From the NCBI GenBank assembly GCA_049316905.1, contig JBMOJH010000047.1:1-25650 (forward strand): 25,650 bases of DNA, in the 5' to 3' direction. This document shows, piece by piece, positions 1 through 7,505 of the stretch. Source of the stretch: CAIPVR01 sp049316905 (GTDB lineage Bacteria; Actinomycetota; Acidimicrobiia; Acidimicrobiales; Microtrichaceae). The position numbers and the translations under genes were made by a program. How positions within the stretch are numbered: position 1 is the stretch's first letter; each line of letters begins with the position of its first letter. The notes under the pieces were generated by a model. The model did no database searches and had not been told where the DNA came from. It saw only the letters and a program-made list of their open reading frames with translations.

Positions 1-522
1 ATGGTGTTCCAGAAGCCGAACCCGTTCCCGAAGTCGATCTACGAGAACGTCGCCTACGGGCCCCGCATCGGCGGGGTGAAGAAGAAGTCGGAGCTCGACG
101 ACATCGTCGAACGGTCGCTCCAGCGAGCCGCGCTCTGGGACGAGGTGAAGGACCGGCTGAAGGCCTCCGCCCTCGGCATGTCCGGTGGCCAGCAGCAGCG
201 GCTCTGCATCGCCCGTGCGGTGGCGGTGGACCCCGAGGTGATCCTCATGGACGAGCCATGCTCCGCGCTCGACCCGATCGCGACCGGCCGGATCGAGGAC
301 CTGATGGTGGAGATCAAGTCCGACTACACGATCGTGATCGTCACCCACAACATGCAGCAGGCCGCGCGGGTGAGCGACGCCACGGCCTTCTTCTCCACCG
401 AGGTGAACCCCGACAGCGACTTCCGCACCGGCATGCTCGTGGAGTTCGACCGGACGAACACGATCTTCTCGAACCCGAGCGACGAGCGCACCGAGAACTA
501 CATCACCGGCCGGTTCGGCTGA
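1..522 (+). CDS. pstB: Phosphate ABC transporter ATP-binding protein PstB, 5'-truncated by window edge
   Basis: This is the ATPase of the high-affinity phosphate importer PstSCAB, acting on the cytoplasmic face of the membrane. The visible 173 residues start at the Q-loop (VFQKPNPFPKSIYENVAYG) and continue with the ABC signature MSGGQQQRLCIARAVA (about 60-75), Walker B VILMDEPCSALDP (about 80-92) and the H-loop IVTHNMQQAARVSD (about 112-125). PstB is normally about 250 residues, so roughly 80-90 residues including Walker A lie before base 1. The ATG at base 1 is an internal Met just before the Q-loop, not a start. The gene runs into phoU after 22 nt, and pstSCA are expected upstream, outside the window. 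The identification is very secure because the PNPFP and CSALDP stretches are typical of PstB. Confidence 0.96.
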   Translation: MVFQKPNPFPKSIYENVAYGPRIGGVKKKSELDDIVERSLQRAALWDEVKDRLKASALGMSGGQQQRLCIARAVAVDPEVILMDEPCSALDPIATGRIEDLMVEIKSDYTIVIVTHNMQQAARVSDATAFFSTEVNPDSDFRTGMLVEFDRTNTIFSNPSDERTENYITGRFG

Positions 523-544
523 GCGGGCGCAGGACCGGGAGCTC

Positions 545-1306
545 ATGATGGACGAACTGCGCATCGAGTTCCACGAGGAGATGGAGTCGCTGCGTGGCGA
601 CCTCATCCGCCTCGGGGCGATGGTCTCCGAGACCATCGGACGGGGGACCGCCGCGCTCCTCGACCGGGATCTTCACGCGGCCCAGGTGCTCATCGACGGC
701 GACGACGTGATCGACGACTTCTGCCTGGGGCTCGAGGAGCGGTGCTGCCAGCTGCTCGCGCTGCAGGCCCCGATCGCCGGCGACCTGCGTTTCGTGCTCA
801 CCACGTTGCGGCTGATCTCCGAGCTCGAACGGTCCGCCGACCTGATGGTCAACGTCTGCAAGTCCTCACGGCGCATCTACGACGTGGAGTTCGGCCCGCA
901 GCTGCGCGGCCTCATCGAGCAGATGGGTGTGGAGGCCTCGTTCCTGATCCGCACCGCCATCGACTCCTACGTGGACGCCGACACCTCGCTCGCCGCCGCG
1001 CTCGACGACATCGACGACCGGCTCGACGAGCTGCAGGTGAGCTACGTGCAGGCCATCTTCACCCAGCACGCGGGCGACAACCTGAACCTCCAGGGTGGCG
1101 TGCAGATGGCGATGATCGGCCGCTACTACGAGCGGATCGGCGACCACGCGGTCAACATCGGCGAGCGCGTGATGTACATGGTCACCGGCTGGTTGCCCGA
1201 GCACACCGGTTCCGCCCGCCACAAGCTGCGCGGTGTCGGTGCGGATGAGCTGCCGGACACGGACCCGGACGGCTCCGACCCGTCGCAGAACGGGACCGAC
1301 GCATGA
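545..1306 (+). CDS. phoU: Phosphate transport/signalling regulator PhoU
   Basis: PhoU links the Pst transporter to the PhoR-type kinase and damps the phosphate-starvation response when phosphate is plentiful. The 253-residue protein has the expected two-fold helical-bundle architecture: the first repeat carries DLRFVLTTLRLISELERSADLMVN (residues ~80-103) and the second YYERIGDHAVNIGERVMYM (~195-213). Both match the PhoU metal-binding E/D-rich motif, although the first has ERSAD where ERIGD is usual. The C-terminal ~35 residues are a polar, probably disordered tail. Two ATG codons stand in tandem at 545 and 548; GGGAG at 537-541 is better spaced for the second, so the start may be 548. The stop overlaps the next gene's start in an ATGA, suggesting translational coupling to the kinase. 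Confidence 0.94.
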   Translation: MMDELRIEFHEEMESLRGDLIRLGAMVSETIGRGTAALLDRDLHAAQVLIDGDDVIDDFCLGLEERCCQLLALQAPIAGDLRFVLTTLRLISELERSADLMVNVCKSSRRIYDVEFGPQLRGLIEQMGVEASFLIRTAIDSYVDADTSLAAALDDIDDRLDELQVSYVQAIFTQHAGDNLNLQGGVQMAMIGRYYERIGDHAVNIGERVMYMVTGWLPEHTGSARHKLRGVGADELPDTDPDGSDPSQNGTDA

Positions 1307-2649
1307 TCGTCGCCGTCGTCGTGCTCGTGGTGGCCCTGGCTGTCGTCGGGTCCGTCGCGGTCGCCGCGCGCCGTCAGGCCGATGCCGCCACGCTGCGCGC
1401 CGACACCGCCGAGCGGCTCCTGGGGCACGCCGCGGACGGCGCACCGACGACGCCGGTCCTCCGCGCCCCGGAGCCCGCTGTGGGGGTCGGGGTGACCGGA
1501 CCGTCCCCGGACGACACCACGGCCGGCGGGGAGCCGGACGGCGCAGACGTTGCGACCGGAGCGGAGCCCGGCGACGAGTTGCTGTACCGGCTCCGTCACG
1601 CCGTGGACCGGCTCGAGCACGGCATCGTGGTCTGGGACGCCACCGGGACCGAGCTGTTCCGCAACGAGGCCGCGCGATCGCTGGCCTCGGCGCGTGACGG
1701 ACGGGTCCTGGTGGCCGCGGCGGTGGAGGAGCTGCTCACCGAGGCGGTCACGGGCCGCACGGTGCGCCGAGCGGTGGAGCTCTTCGGGCCCCCGGCCGAG
1801 TCGTTCGTGGTCACCGCCTACCCCTTCTCCGACGGGCGGGCCGACGGCGCGCTCGCCGTGGTGGAGGACCGCTCGCTGCAGCGCCGTACGGAGACGGTGC
1901 GCCGCGACTTCGTGGCCAACATCTCCCACGAGCTCAAGACGCCGATCGGCGCCCTCGGCCTCCTGGCGGAGACGATCCGCGACGAACCCGACCGCGAGGT
2001 GGTGGAGCGTCTGGCCAGCCGGATGATCCTCGAGGCCGAGCGCGTCGGCCGGACCGTGGACGACCTGCTGGAGCTGAGCAGGATCGAGTTCGGCGACGAC
2101 ACGGAGTTCGAGCACATCACCGTCCTCTCCGTGGTGGCCGAGGCGGAGGGTCGTCTCGCCTCGGCGGCGGAGCAGGCCGGTATCGCCGTCCGCCTGGAGG
2201 TGCCGGCGTCGGTCGAGATCGACGGCGACCGACGGCAGCTCGTCTCGGCGCTCTACAACCTGCTCGACAACGCCGTGAAGTACTCACCCGAGGGCTCCGA
2301 GGTGCTGGTCGTGGCCGAGGAGGACCCCGCCGGCGGGCTCGTGCGACTCGCCGTCGCCGACCACGGCATCGGGGTGCCCCGCCGCGACCTCGACCGCATC
2401 TTCGAGCGCTTCTACCGCGTCGACCGGGCCCGTTCGCGCGAGACCGGCGGCACCGGCCTCGGCCTCGCCATCGTGCGCCACGTCGCCAGCAACCACGGCG
2501 GCGACGTCGCCGTCGACTCGACCGAGGGCGTGGGCACCACCTTCACCCTCACGCTGCCCCGGCCCGACGCCCGCCGCTTCCCGCGGCCCGGCGCCGACGA
2601 ACCGCGCCAGATCCCCGTTCCCGTGCCATCGGAGGCCGAACGACCATGA
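1303..2649 (+). CDS. phoR: Phosphate-responsive sensor histidine kinase (PhoR/SenX3 type)
   Basis: This is the membrane sensor kinase expected to phosphorylate the response regulator encoded next door. Visible parts of the 448 residues are: one N-terminal membrane helix (2-22), a long Ala/Pro/Gly/Asp linker (to ~93), a PAS-like region (~95-195, with GIVVWDATGTELFRNEAA), the HisKA box FVANISHELKTPIGAL with phospho-acceptor His209, the N-box NLLDNAVKYSPEG (Asn323), the G1 box DHGIGVP and the G2 box GTGLGLAIV. There is no periplasmic sensor domain, which fits kinases that read phosphate through PhoU and the Pst transporter. It overlaps phoU by 4 nt (ATGA) and regX3 by 4 nt (ATGA). The family is secure; the phosphate role is inferred from pstB-phoU context. 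Either phoR or senX3 would be an acceptable name. Confidence 0.92.
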   Translation: MIVAVVVLVVALAVVGSVAVAARRQADAATLRADTAERLLGHAADGAPTTPVLRAPEPAVGVGVTGPSPDDTTAGGEPDGADVATGAEPGDELLYRLRHAVDRLEHGIVVWDATGTELFRNEAARSLASARDGRVLVAAAVEELLTEAVTGRTVRRAVELFGPPAESFVVTAYPFSDGRADGALAVVEDRSLQRRTETVRRDFVANISHELKTPIGALGLLAETIRDEPDREVVERLASRMILEAERVGRTVDDLLELSRIEFGDDTEFEHITVLSVVAEAEGRLASAAEQAGIAVRLEVPASVEIDGDRRQLVSALYNLLDNAVKYSPEGSEVLVVAEEDPAGGLVRLAVADHGIGVPRRDLDRIFERFYRVDRARSRETGGTGLGLAIVRHVASNHGGDVAVDSTEGVGTTFTLTLPRPDARRFPRPGADEPRQIPVPVPSEAERP

Positions 2650-3353
2650 CCGCCACCCCCACCGTGCTCGTCGTGGAGGACGAGGAGGCCTTCATCGAGG
2701 CCCTCTCCGTCGGACTGCGACGGGAGGGCTTCGACGTGGAGATCGCCCGCGACGGGGCCGAGGCCCTCGACCGGTTCGACGCCGTGGACCCCGACCTGAT
2801 CCTGCTCGACGTGATGCTCCCCACGGTGTCGGGTCTCGACGTGTGCCGTGAGATCCGCCAGCGCAGCGACGTGCCGATCATCATGGTCACGGCCAAGACC
2901 GCCGAGATCGACACCGTCGTGGGCCTCGAGGTGGGTGCCGACGACTACGTGACGAAGCCGTACCGGCTCCGGGAGCTCGTGGCCCGCATGCGTGCCGTGC
3001 TCCGACGTCAGCCCCGCGGGGCCGAGGCGCCCGCAGCCACCTCCGACGTCCTGCGGATCGACGGCGTCGAGCTCGACCCGGACAGCCACGAGGTGCGGGT
3101 GAACGGGACGCTCGTGGCGCTGCCGCTCAAGGAGTTCGAGCTGCTCGCCCTCCTGATGGAGAACGCCGGCCGTGTGCTGCCCCGGGCCACCCTCATCGAC
3201 CGGGTGTGGGGCAGCGACTACGTGGGCGACACCAAGACCCTCGACGTGCACATCAAGCGGTTGCGGTCGAAGGTGGAGGACGACCCGTCGCGGCCCGTGC
3301 GGATCGTGACGATCCGGGGACTCGGCTACAAGTTCGTCGCCCCGAAGGGCTGA
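2646..3353 (+). CDS. regX3: OmpR/PhoB-family response regulator (RegX3-like)
   Basis: This is the DNA-binding partner of the upstream kinase, expected to activate pst and other phosphate-starvation genes. Its 235 residues contain a receiver domain (5-120) with the acidic pair E11/D12, phospho-acceptor Asp55 in DLILLDVMLP, the switch Thr in IIMVTAKT and the conserved Lys in YVTKPY. A C-terminal winged helix (~135-233) includes LPLKEFELLALLMENAGRV, RVWGSDY and RIVTIRGLGYKF, all typical of the OmpR/PhoB group. The ATG overlaps the kinase stop (ATGA), and GGAGG at 2631-2635 lies upstream. Phosphate specificity is inferred from pstB-phoU-phoR linkage. No Pho-box repeat could be assessed because the start of the operon is outside the window. 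Confidence 0.93.
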   Translation: MTATPTVLVVEDEEAFIEALSVGLRREGFDVEIARDGAEALDRFDAVDPDLILLDVMLPTVSGLDVCREIRQRSDVPIIMVTAKTAEIDTVVGLEVGADDYVTKPYRLRELVARMRAVLRRQPRGAEAPAATSDVLRIDGVELDPDSHEVRVNGTLVALPLKEFELLALLMENAGRVLPRATLIDRVWGSDYVGDTKTLDVHIKRLRSKVEDDPSRPVRIVTIRGLGYKFVAPKG

Positions 3354-3413
3354 GCGACACGCCCGGCCCGCTCCGGGTCGGGGCCCTGGCTCCAGCGGGT
3401 CGGCCGCCGGTCC

Positions 3414-3430
3414 GGCCGCGGCGCGCGGCC
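3414..3430 (+). terminator. Candidate hairpin after the phosphate operon
   Basis: A perfect 7-bp inverted repeat, GGCCGCG / CGCGGCC, with a 3-nt loop lies in the 91-nt gap after regX3. It has no T-run, and it sits directly before the next promoter's -10 element. In such GC-rich DNA this could be chance. Confidence 0.3.
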
Positions 3431-3432
3431 CC

Positions 3433-3438
3433 TACGAT
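3433..3438 (+). promoter_or_regulatory. -10 element TACGAT, leaderless start of the MFS gene
   Basis: TACGAT ends 6 nt before the GTG at 3445. This places the expected transcription start at or next to the start codon, as in actinobacterial leaderless genes. No -35 match and no Shine-Dalgarno site are seen. The same layout recurs at six other genes in the window. Confidence 0.65.
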
Positions 3439-3444
3439 GAGACC

Positions 3445-4890
3445 GTGGCCATGGACGGGCGGGACCCCGGTGCGGGCCCGCCGGGCACCCGGCCGACCCC
3501 CCGGTTCCGGCCCACGCCCCGGCGGATCGACGTGGAGAGCCCCTTCGGGCGGCTCGCGCTCGCCCACGTGCTGTCCCTGGCCGGCGACGCGCTCGTGGCG
3601 ATGGCGCTCGCCGGCAGCCTCTTCTTCGACGTCGACCCCTCCGGCGCCCGGTGGCGGATCGCTCTGTACCTGGTGTTCACCATGGCGCCGTTCGCGCTGG
3701 TGGGGCCGCTGATCGGACCGGCGATGGACCGGGCCCGTGGTGGCCACCGGTTGATGCTCGTGGGGAGCACCGTCGGCCGGGCCGCGGTGGCGGTCCTGAT
3801 GATCGGCGCGGTCGGCTCCGACAGCCTCCTGCTGTTCCCGGAGGCGTTCCTGATGCTCGTCCTCGCGAAGAGCTACCAGGTGGCCAAGGCGGCGATCGTG
3901 CCCACGGTGGTGCACTCCGATGCCGGACTGGTGGAGGCGAACTCCAAGCTCCAGCTGCTGTCGGGCCTCGCGGGGTTCGCGGCGGGTGTGCCCGGCGCGG
4001 TGCTCCTCAAGGTGGGCCCCGGCGCCACCATGACCCTCGCGGCGGTCTGTTTCACCGCGGCGGTGGTGGCGTCGCTGCGGGTGCCGGCCACCACGGTGGC
4101 CGAGCAGCCCGCCGGACCGGAGGAGGTGGCGGAGCTGCGCAGTGCGGGCGTGCGGTCCGCCGCCTCCGCGATGGGCACGCTGCGCGCGGTGGTCGGGTTC
4201 GTCACCTTCCTGTTGGCGTTCGCATTGCGCGGCGACACCGGACCACCACCGCCGGGGGTGGCCACCGGTCGCCTCGCGGGCGACCGGTGGGTGGGGGAGC
4301 GGGTGACCTCCGCCGACCTGGTGGCACCACTCGGGGCGCCCCCGGTCTGGCACTTCGGCGTGGTGGTCGTGATGTCGGTCGCGGGCGGGCTGGTGGGTGC
4401 CGCGCTGGCGCCGCTGGTGCGCCGGCGCGCCCGCGAGGAGTACCTGCTGCTCGGCGCGGTGGTGCTCGCGCTCATGGGCGGCGCGGTGGGCGCGCTGCTG
4501 GCCGGTCTCACGGGCCAGGCCGCGATGTGCTTCCTGGTGGCCGTGGCCGCCTCGTCCGGGAAGCAGGCCTTCGACGCGGTGGTGCAGCGCGACGCCCCGG
4601 ATGCCAACCGGGGCCGTTCGTTCGCCCGCTTCGAGTCCCGGTTCCAGGTCGCCTGGGTGCTCGGGGCGTTCCTGCCGGTGGTGGTGCCGATGCCCACGCG
4701 CCTCGGCGGGTTCCTGGTGGCGGCGCTCTCGCTCGCCGCGGCGGTCTTCTTCGGTGCCGCCCTCCGCGCGATGGGCCGGGGTCGGCGGCCGCCGCGCCTG
4801 CCGACGGCCCGCGAGGTGGGCGGCGGGGTGGTGCGGCGGGTCCGGGCCGTCAGTCCAGACCGTCGGGCGGCAGGAAGTCCGGAATCGTGA
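3445..4890 (+). CDS. MFS-like multi-spanning membrane transporter, substrate unknown
   Basis: A 481-residue polytopic membrane protein that looks like a major facilitator superfamily exporter. After a Pro-rich cytoplasmic N-terminus (1-30) come about 10-12 hydrophobic helices. A motif-A-like loop, GPAMDRARGGHRLMLVG (residues ~91-107), lies between the second and third helices, as expected for MFS. A central segment (~265-310) is polar with PPPPG and may be an extracytoplasmic or interdomain loop; the tail after ~445 is Arg-rich and cytoplasmic. I cannot assign a substrate. The GTG start is chosen because a -10 element ends 6 nt upstream; the ATG at 3451 is an alternative. It stands alone in its transcription direction, and its last 41 nt overlap the convergent DUF2342 gene. 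Confidence 0.78.
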   Translation: MAMDGRDPGAGPPGTRPTPRFRPTPRRIDVESPFGRLALAHVLSLAGDALVAMALAGSLFFDVDPSGARWRIALYLVFTMAPFALVGPLIGPAMDRARGGHRLMLVGSTVGRAAVAVLMIGAVGSDSLLLFPEAFLMLVLAKSYQVAKAAIVPTVVHSDAGLVEANSKLQLLSGLAGFAAGVPGAVLLKVGPGATMTLAAVCFTAAVVASLRVPATTVAEQPAGPEEVAELRSAGVRSAASAMGTLRAVVGFVTFLLAFALRGDTGPPPPGVATGRLAGDRWVGERVTSADLVAPLGAPPVWHFGVVVVMSVAGGLVGAALAPLVRRRAREEYLLLGAVVLALMGGAVGALLAGLTGQAAMCFLVAVAASSGKQAFDAVVQRDAPDANRGRSFARFESRFQVAWVLGAFLPVVVPMPTRLGGFLVAALSLAAAVFFGAALRAMGRGRRPPRLPTAREVGGGVVRRVRAVSPDRRAAGSPES

Positions 4891-6193
4891 AGTCCTCGTC
4901 CGTGCCGAGGTCGAGGTCGTCGCGCAGCTCGATGCCGTTGCGGGCCAACCACAGCCCGGGGGCGTCGACCTCCGCCGGGGTGGGAAGGTGCTCGGGGCCG
5001 GCCCACAGGGTGGCCAGCGCGTCCTCACCGGCGCGCTCCACGATCCCCCCCACGAACGCCGAGCCGCGGTCGAACGTGGACTGCGACAGCTCGAGGCCGA
5101 ACAGCCGCTCGACGAAGCGCTGCTCCGGACCGAACTCCACCCGCCGCCGGCGCAGTGCCTCGGTCAGCGGGCGGTAGCCCTCGAGCAGGCGGTCACCGAC
5201 CTTGTCGAGGACGTGGTCGATGTAGCCCTCGATCGTGGCGACGAGCGCCTCGATGCGCGGCATCAGCTCCCGCTGCTGGTCGGACTGCATGGCGCCGAGC
5301 AGCACGTCGGGATCGCCCGCGAGGCGCTGGAGCGCAGCGAGGTCCGGTTCGCCGGAGCCCAGGAGGTCGCCCACGCCGAGGTCGTGCATGCGGCGCTCCA
5401 TGTCGGCCACGTCGTCGCTGAAGCCCGACGCGTACGCGTGGAGCAGCTCCTCGAGACGGGTCCGCACGTGCGGCAGGTCGAGCACCTGCTGGTGCGCCAC
5501 GTCGGACAGGCACACCCAGAGTCGGACCGAGTCGCGCGGCAGGCTCCACCCGTCGGCGAACTCGTCCACGTTGCGGAGGACCAGGGTCAGCGCGGCGCCG
5601 CGGCCCCGCGGCAGGGGGAGCTCGAAATGGCCGAGCGCACGGGCGGCGAGGTGCCCGGCGGTGCTGCCGGCCATCATCCCGAGCAGCATCGGGCCCATCA
5701 TCCCCATCACCTGACGGACCAACGCGTCGGGCGGGAGCCCGCCCGGCAGGCCGAGCGCCCCCAGGTCCGGGGCGTCCTCCCCGTCGAGTTCGCGCTCGAG
5801 CTCACCGAGCTGCGCCTGCAGCGCGCGGCCCAGGGAGCCGGACAGCTGCTCGAGGAGGCCCTTCTCGTCGTCGAGGAAGCGGCGCGCCCACTGGGTCCGG
5901 TTGAGGGCCTCGACCCGCACGGGTTCCTCGAGCTCCCGGCCCGTGGCCTGGGCGATCTGCAGCTCCGCCACCCGGGCGAGCTGCTCCACCGCGAGCCGGT
6001 CGGCCGGATCCACGTTGTCCTCGGCCACGCCGCCGGTGGCGATCGAGCCGGCCAGCTGCGCCGCAGCGTCCCAGCTGCCGGACGAGCTGCCGCTCAGCCG
6101 ACGGGACAGGTCCTGGAGGAAGAACCCGATGTCGCCGAGGCCGAACGGCTCTCCACGGGGTTCCTGGTCGTCGCCGTCGCCGATGGGGTCCAC
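4850..6193 (-). CDS. DUF2342 family protein (zinc-metalloprotease-like fold, HExxH lost)
   Basis: A 447-residue soluble protein of the actinobacterial DUF2342 family (often annotated as zinc-dependent metalloprotease or putative hydrolase; Mycobacterium Rv3195 is, from memory, a relative). Recognisable parts are the N-terminal FGLGDIGFFLQDLSRRL, a central VMGMMGPMLLGMMAGSTAGHLA segment (~175-195) and the conserved C-terminal end IPDFLPPDGLD. At the position where active family members carry the zinc motif HExxH (after WVCL), this protein reads SDVAH (Ser230-Asp231-Val-Ala-His234): the first His and the Glu are both replaced, so metal-dependent hydrolysis is unlikely. Start is GTG, with TACGAT ending 6 nt upstream. 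It follows the HtrA-like gene on the same strand by 66 nt but has its own promoter. Its 3' end overlaps the convergent MFS gene. Confidence 0.82.
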   Translation of the reverse strand: MDPIGDGDDQEPRGEPFGLGDIGFFLQDLSRRLSGSSSGSWDAAAQLAGSIATGGVAEDNVDPADRLAVEQLARVAELQIAQATGRELEEPVRVEALNRTQWARRFLDDEKGLLEQLSGSLGRALQAQLGELERELDGEDAPDLGALGLPGGLPPDALVRQVMGMMGPMLLGMMAGSTAGHLAARALGHFELPLPRGRGAALTLVLRNVDEFADGWSLPRDSVRLWVCLSDVAHQQVLDLPHVRTRLEELLHAYASGFSDDVADMERRMHDLGVGDLLGSGEPDLAALQRLAGDPDVLLGAMQSDQQRELMPRIEALVATIEGYIDHVLDKVGDRLLEGYRPLTEALRRRRVEFGPEQRFVERLFGLELSQSTFDRGSAFVGGIVERAGEDALATLWAGPEHLPTPAEVDAPGLWLARNGIELRDDLDLGTDEDFTIPDFLPPDGLD

Positions 6194-6199
6194 GCCCGC

Positions 6200-6205
6200 A
6201 TCGTA
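6200..6205 (-). promoter_or_regulatory. -10 element TACGAT, leaderless start of the DUF2342 gene
   Basis: Read on the minus strand, TACGAT is followed by GCGGGC (6 nt) and the GTG start codon at 6193. It lies in the 66-nt gap after the HtrA-like gene, so the DUF2342 gene can be transcribed separately. Confidence 0.65.
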
Positions 6206-6259
6206 CGGCGCCCGGCGGTCCGGGCGTCCTCCCCCCGGTCCCGTCGCCCCGGAGTCCGC

Positions 6260-7444
6260 TCAGGGCGCCGAGGTCGGGACCACGGTGAGTGTCAGCCGGT
6301 CCGGGCCGCGCACCACGGTCAGCGCCACGGCCGAGCCCGGTTCGCCCTTCCGCAGCGCGGCGGTCAGGTCCACCATGCGACGCACGGGTTCGCCGCCGGA
6401 GGCGACGATCACGTCGCCCGGCGCGAGGCCGCCGGCCTGGGCCGGTGCGCCGGCGGTGACGGCCACCACCAGGGCGCCGCCCTCGAGACCCCGGGCCATG
6501 GCCGAGGGTCGGTCGAGGTCGGTCGCCTGGACGCCGATCCAGGCCCGCTCGACCCGCCGCGACTCCACCAGCGAACGGGCGGCGCGCAGGGCGTCGCGTC
6601 CGGTGACGGCGAGCTCGCCGTCACCGTCGGCGCCCGGTCCCACGAGGATGCCGACCAGCCGGCCGCGGCGGTCGAAAAGGACGCCGTCGCCGCCGTCGCC
6701 CGTTGCGGCCCCGGCGGTGCGCGTGATCGCGACCGTGGCCGCGGTGGACGAGGTGGCCGCGGCGCCGGATCCCTCCGGGGCGTCGCCGACGGCGACCCGC
6801 AGCAGGTCCACCCGGACCGTGCCCGCCGGGGTGACGTCGTCGACGCCCGCATCGACGATCTCGCCACGGTCCGCCCGGGGGTCGCCCTCACCGCCACTCG
6901 CGGTGACCTCCAGGACGCCGTCGCCCACGCGCGCCGAGCCCGCCACGACGGCACGGCCGCCGGCGTCGGGCACGGCGAGCACGGCCAGGTCGGTGGTGGG
7001 ATCCGTGGCCACGACCTCGGCCCGTTGCGGGGCGCGGTCGCCGCAACGGGCCCACACCTCGGTGGCACCCGCCAGCGCGGTGGCCCGGGTGAGCAGGTGC
7101 CCGTCGCCGTCGAGGACCACCGCGGTGACGGTCGTGGTCCCACCGGGTGCGCCGACCACGGTCACCGTGGCCACCGATGGACGGGCGAGCGCCTCGGGGG
7201 AGGGTGCGGGCTCGTCGCCCTGGCGACCGACGCCGAGCACCACCCCCGCCACCAGGAGCCCGGAGCCGACCAGGACCAGTGCGATCGCGAGCCGGGAGCT
7301 GCGGCGCCGGTCCGTGTGGCCCCGCTGGACCATGGCCCGTTCGCTCGGGTGGATCCACGTGCGCTCGACGGGTGCCGCCGGGCCGACCGCCGTGAGGTCC
7401 TCGTCGTCCCCGTCGTCGGGTGGTCCGGCGGCCGGCGGTTGCAC
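6260..7444 (-). CDS. HtrA-like PDZ membrane protein, probable pseudoprotease
   Basis: A 394-residue protein built like a membrane-anchored HtrA/DegP: cytoplasmic N-terminus with TWIHPSERA (29-37), one membrane helix (52-72), a trypsin-like region (~88-290) and a PDZ domain (~300-390, with WIGVQATDL and GLAPGDVIVASGG). The HtrA catalytic triad is degenerate. The usual LTNAHVV reads LTRATAL (118-124), so the His is Thr122. The acidic residue is kept in DPTTDLAVLAV (Asp152). The GNSGGPLFD region reads DGGDGVLFD, placing Gly252 at the Ser position. I infer a folded but inactive scaffold, or a binding or sensing protein outside the membrane. The N-terminal third is better conserved than the middle of the protease domain (~185-245), which is Ala/Gly/Thr-rich. 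The GTG start is supported by a leaderless promoter. The gene is divergent from moaE. Confidence 0.8.
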   Translation of the reverse strand: MQPPAAGPPDDGDDEDLTAVGPAAPVERTWIHPSERAMVQRGHTDRRRSSRLAIALVLVGSGLLVAGVVLGVGRQGDEPAPSPEALARPSVATVTVVGAPGGTTTVTAVVLDGDGHLLTRATALAGATEVWARCGDRAPQRAEVVATDPTTDLAVLAVPDAGGRAVVAGSARVGDGVLEVTASGGEGDPRADRGEIVDAGVDDVTPAGTVRVDLLRVAVGDAPEGSGAAATSSTAATVAITRTAGAATGDGGDGVLFDRRGRLVGILVGPGADGDGELAVTGRDALRAARSLVESRRVERAWIGVQATDLDRPSAMARGLEGGALVVAVTAGAPAQAGGLAPGDVIVASGGEPVRRMVDLTAALRKGEPGSAVALTVVRGPDRLTLTVVPTSAP

Positions 7445-7450
7445 GGGCGC

Positions 7451-7456
7451 ACCCTA
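7451..7456 (-). promoter_or_regulatory. -10 element TAGGGT, leaderless start of the HtrA-like gene
   Basis: On the minus strand TAGGGT is followed by GCGCCC (6 nt) and the GTG at 7444. It shares a 61-nt divergent intergenic region with the moaE promoter. Confidence 0.6.
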
Positions 7457-7492
7457 CCGACGGACGGGTTCCGGGTGATCGCGACCCTCGCG

Positions 7493-7498
7493 TACGAT
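7493..7498 (+). promoter_or_regulatory. -10 element TACGAT, leaderless start of the moaE operon
   Basis: TACGAT ends 7 nt before the in-frame GTG at 7506. It overlaps a possible ATG start at 7497, which would have to lie upstream of the transcription start. The promoter therefore argues for the GTG. Confidence 0.65.
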
Positions 7499-7505
7499 GG
7501 CCGCC

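Noticed and set aside
1..3. ATG at base 1 as the start of pstB
   Set aside because: The protein begins at the Q-loop and lacks Walker A, which all PstB proteins have; the gene is cut by the window edge, not truncated in the genome.
3414..3430. A regulator operator at the GGCCGCG palindrome
   Set aside because: Short GC-only palindromes arise easily at this base composition, and no second copy was seen at another promoter; kept only as a weak terminator candidate.
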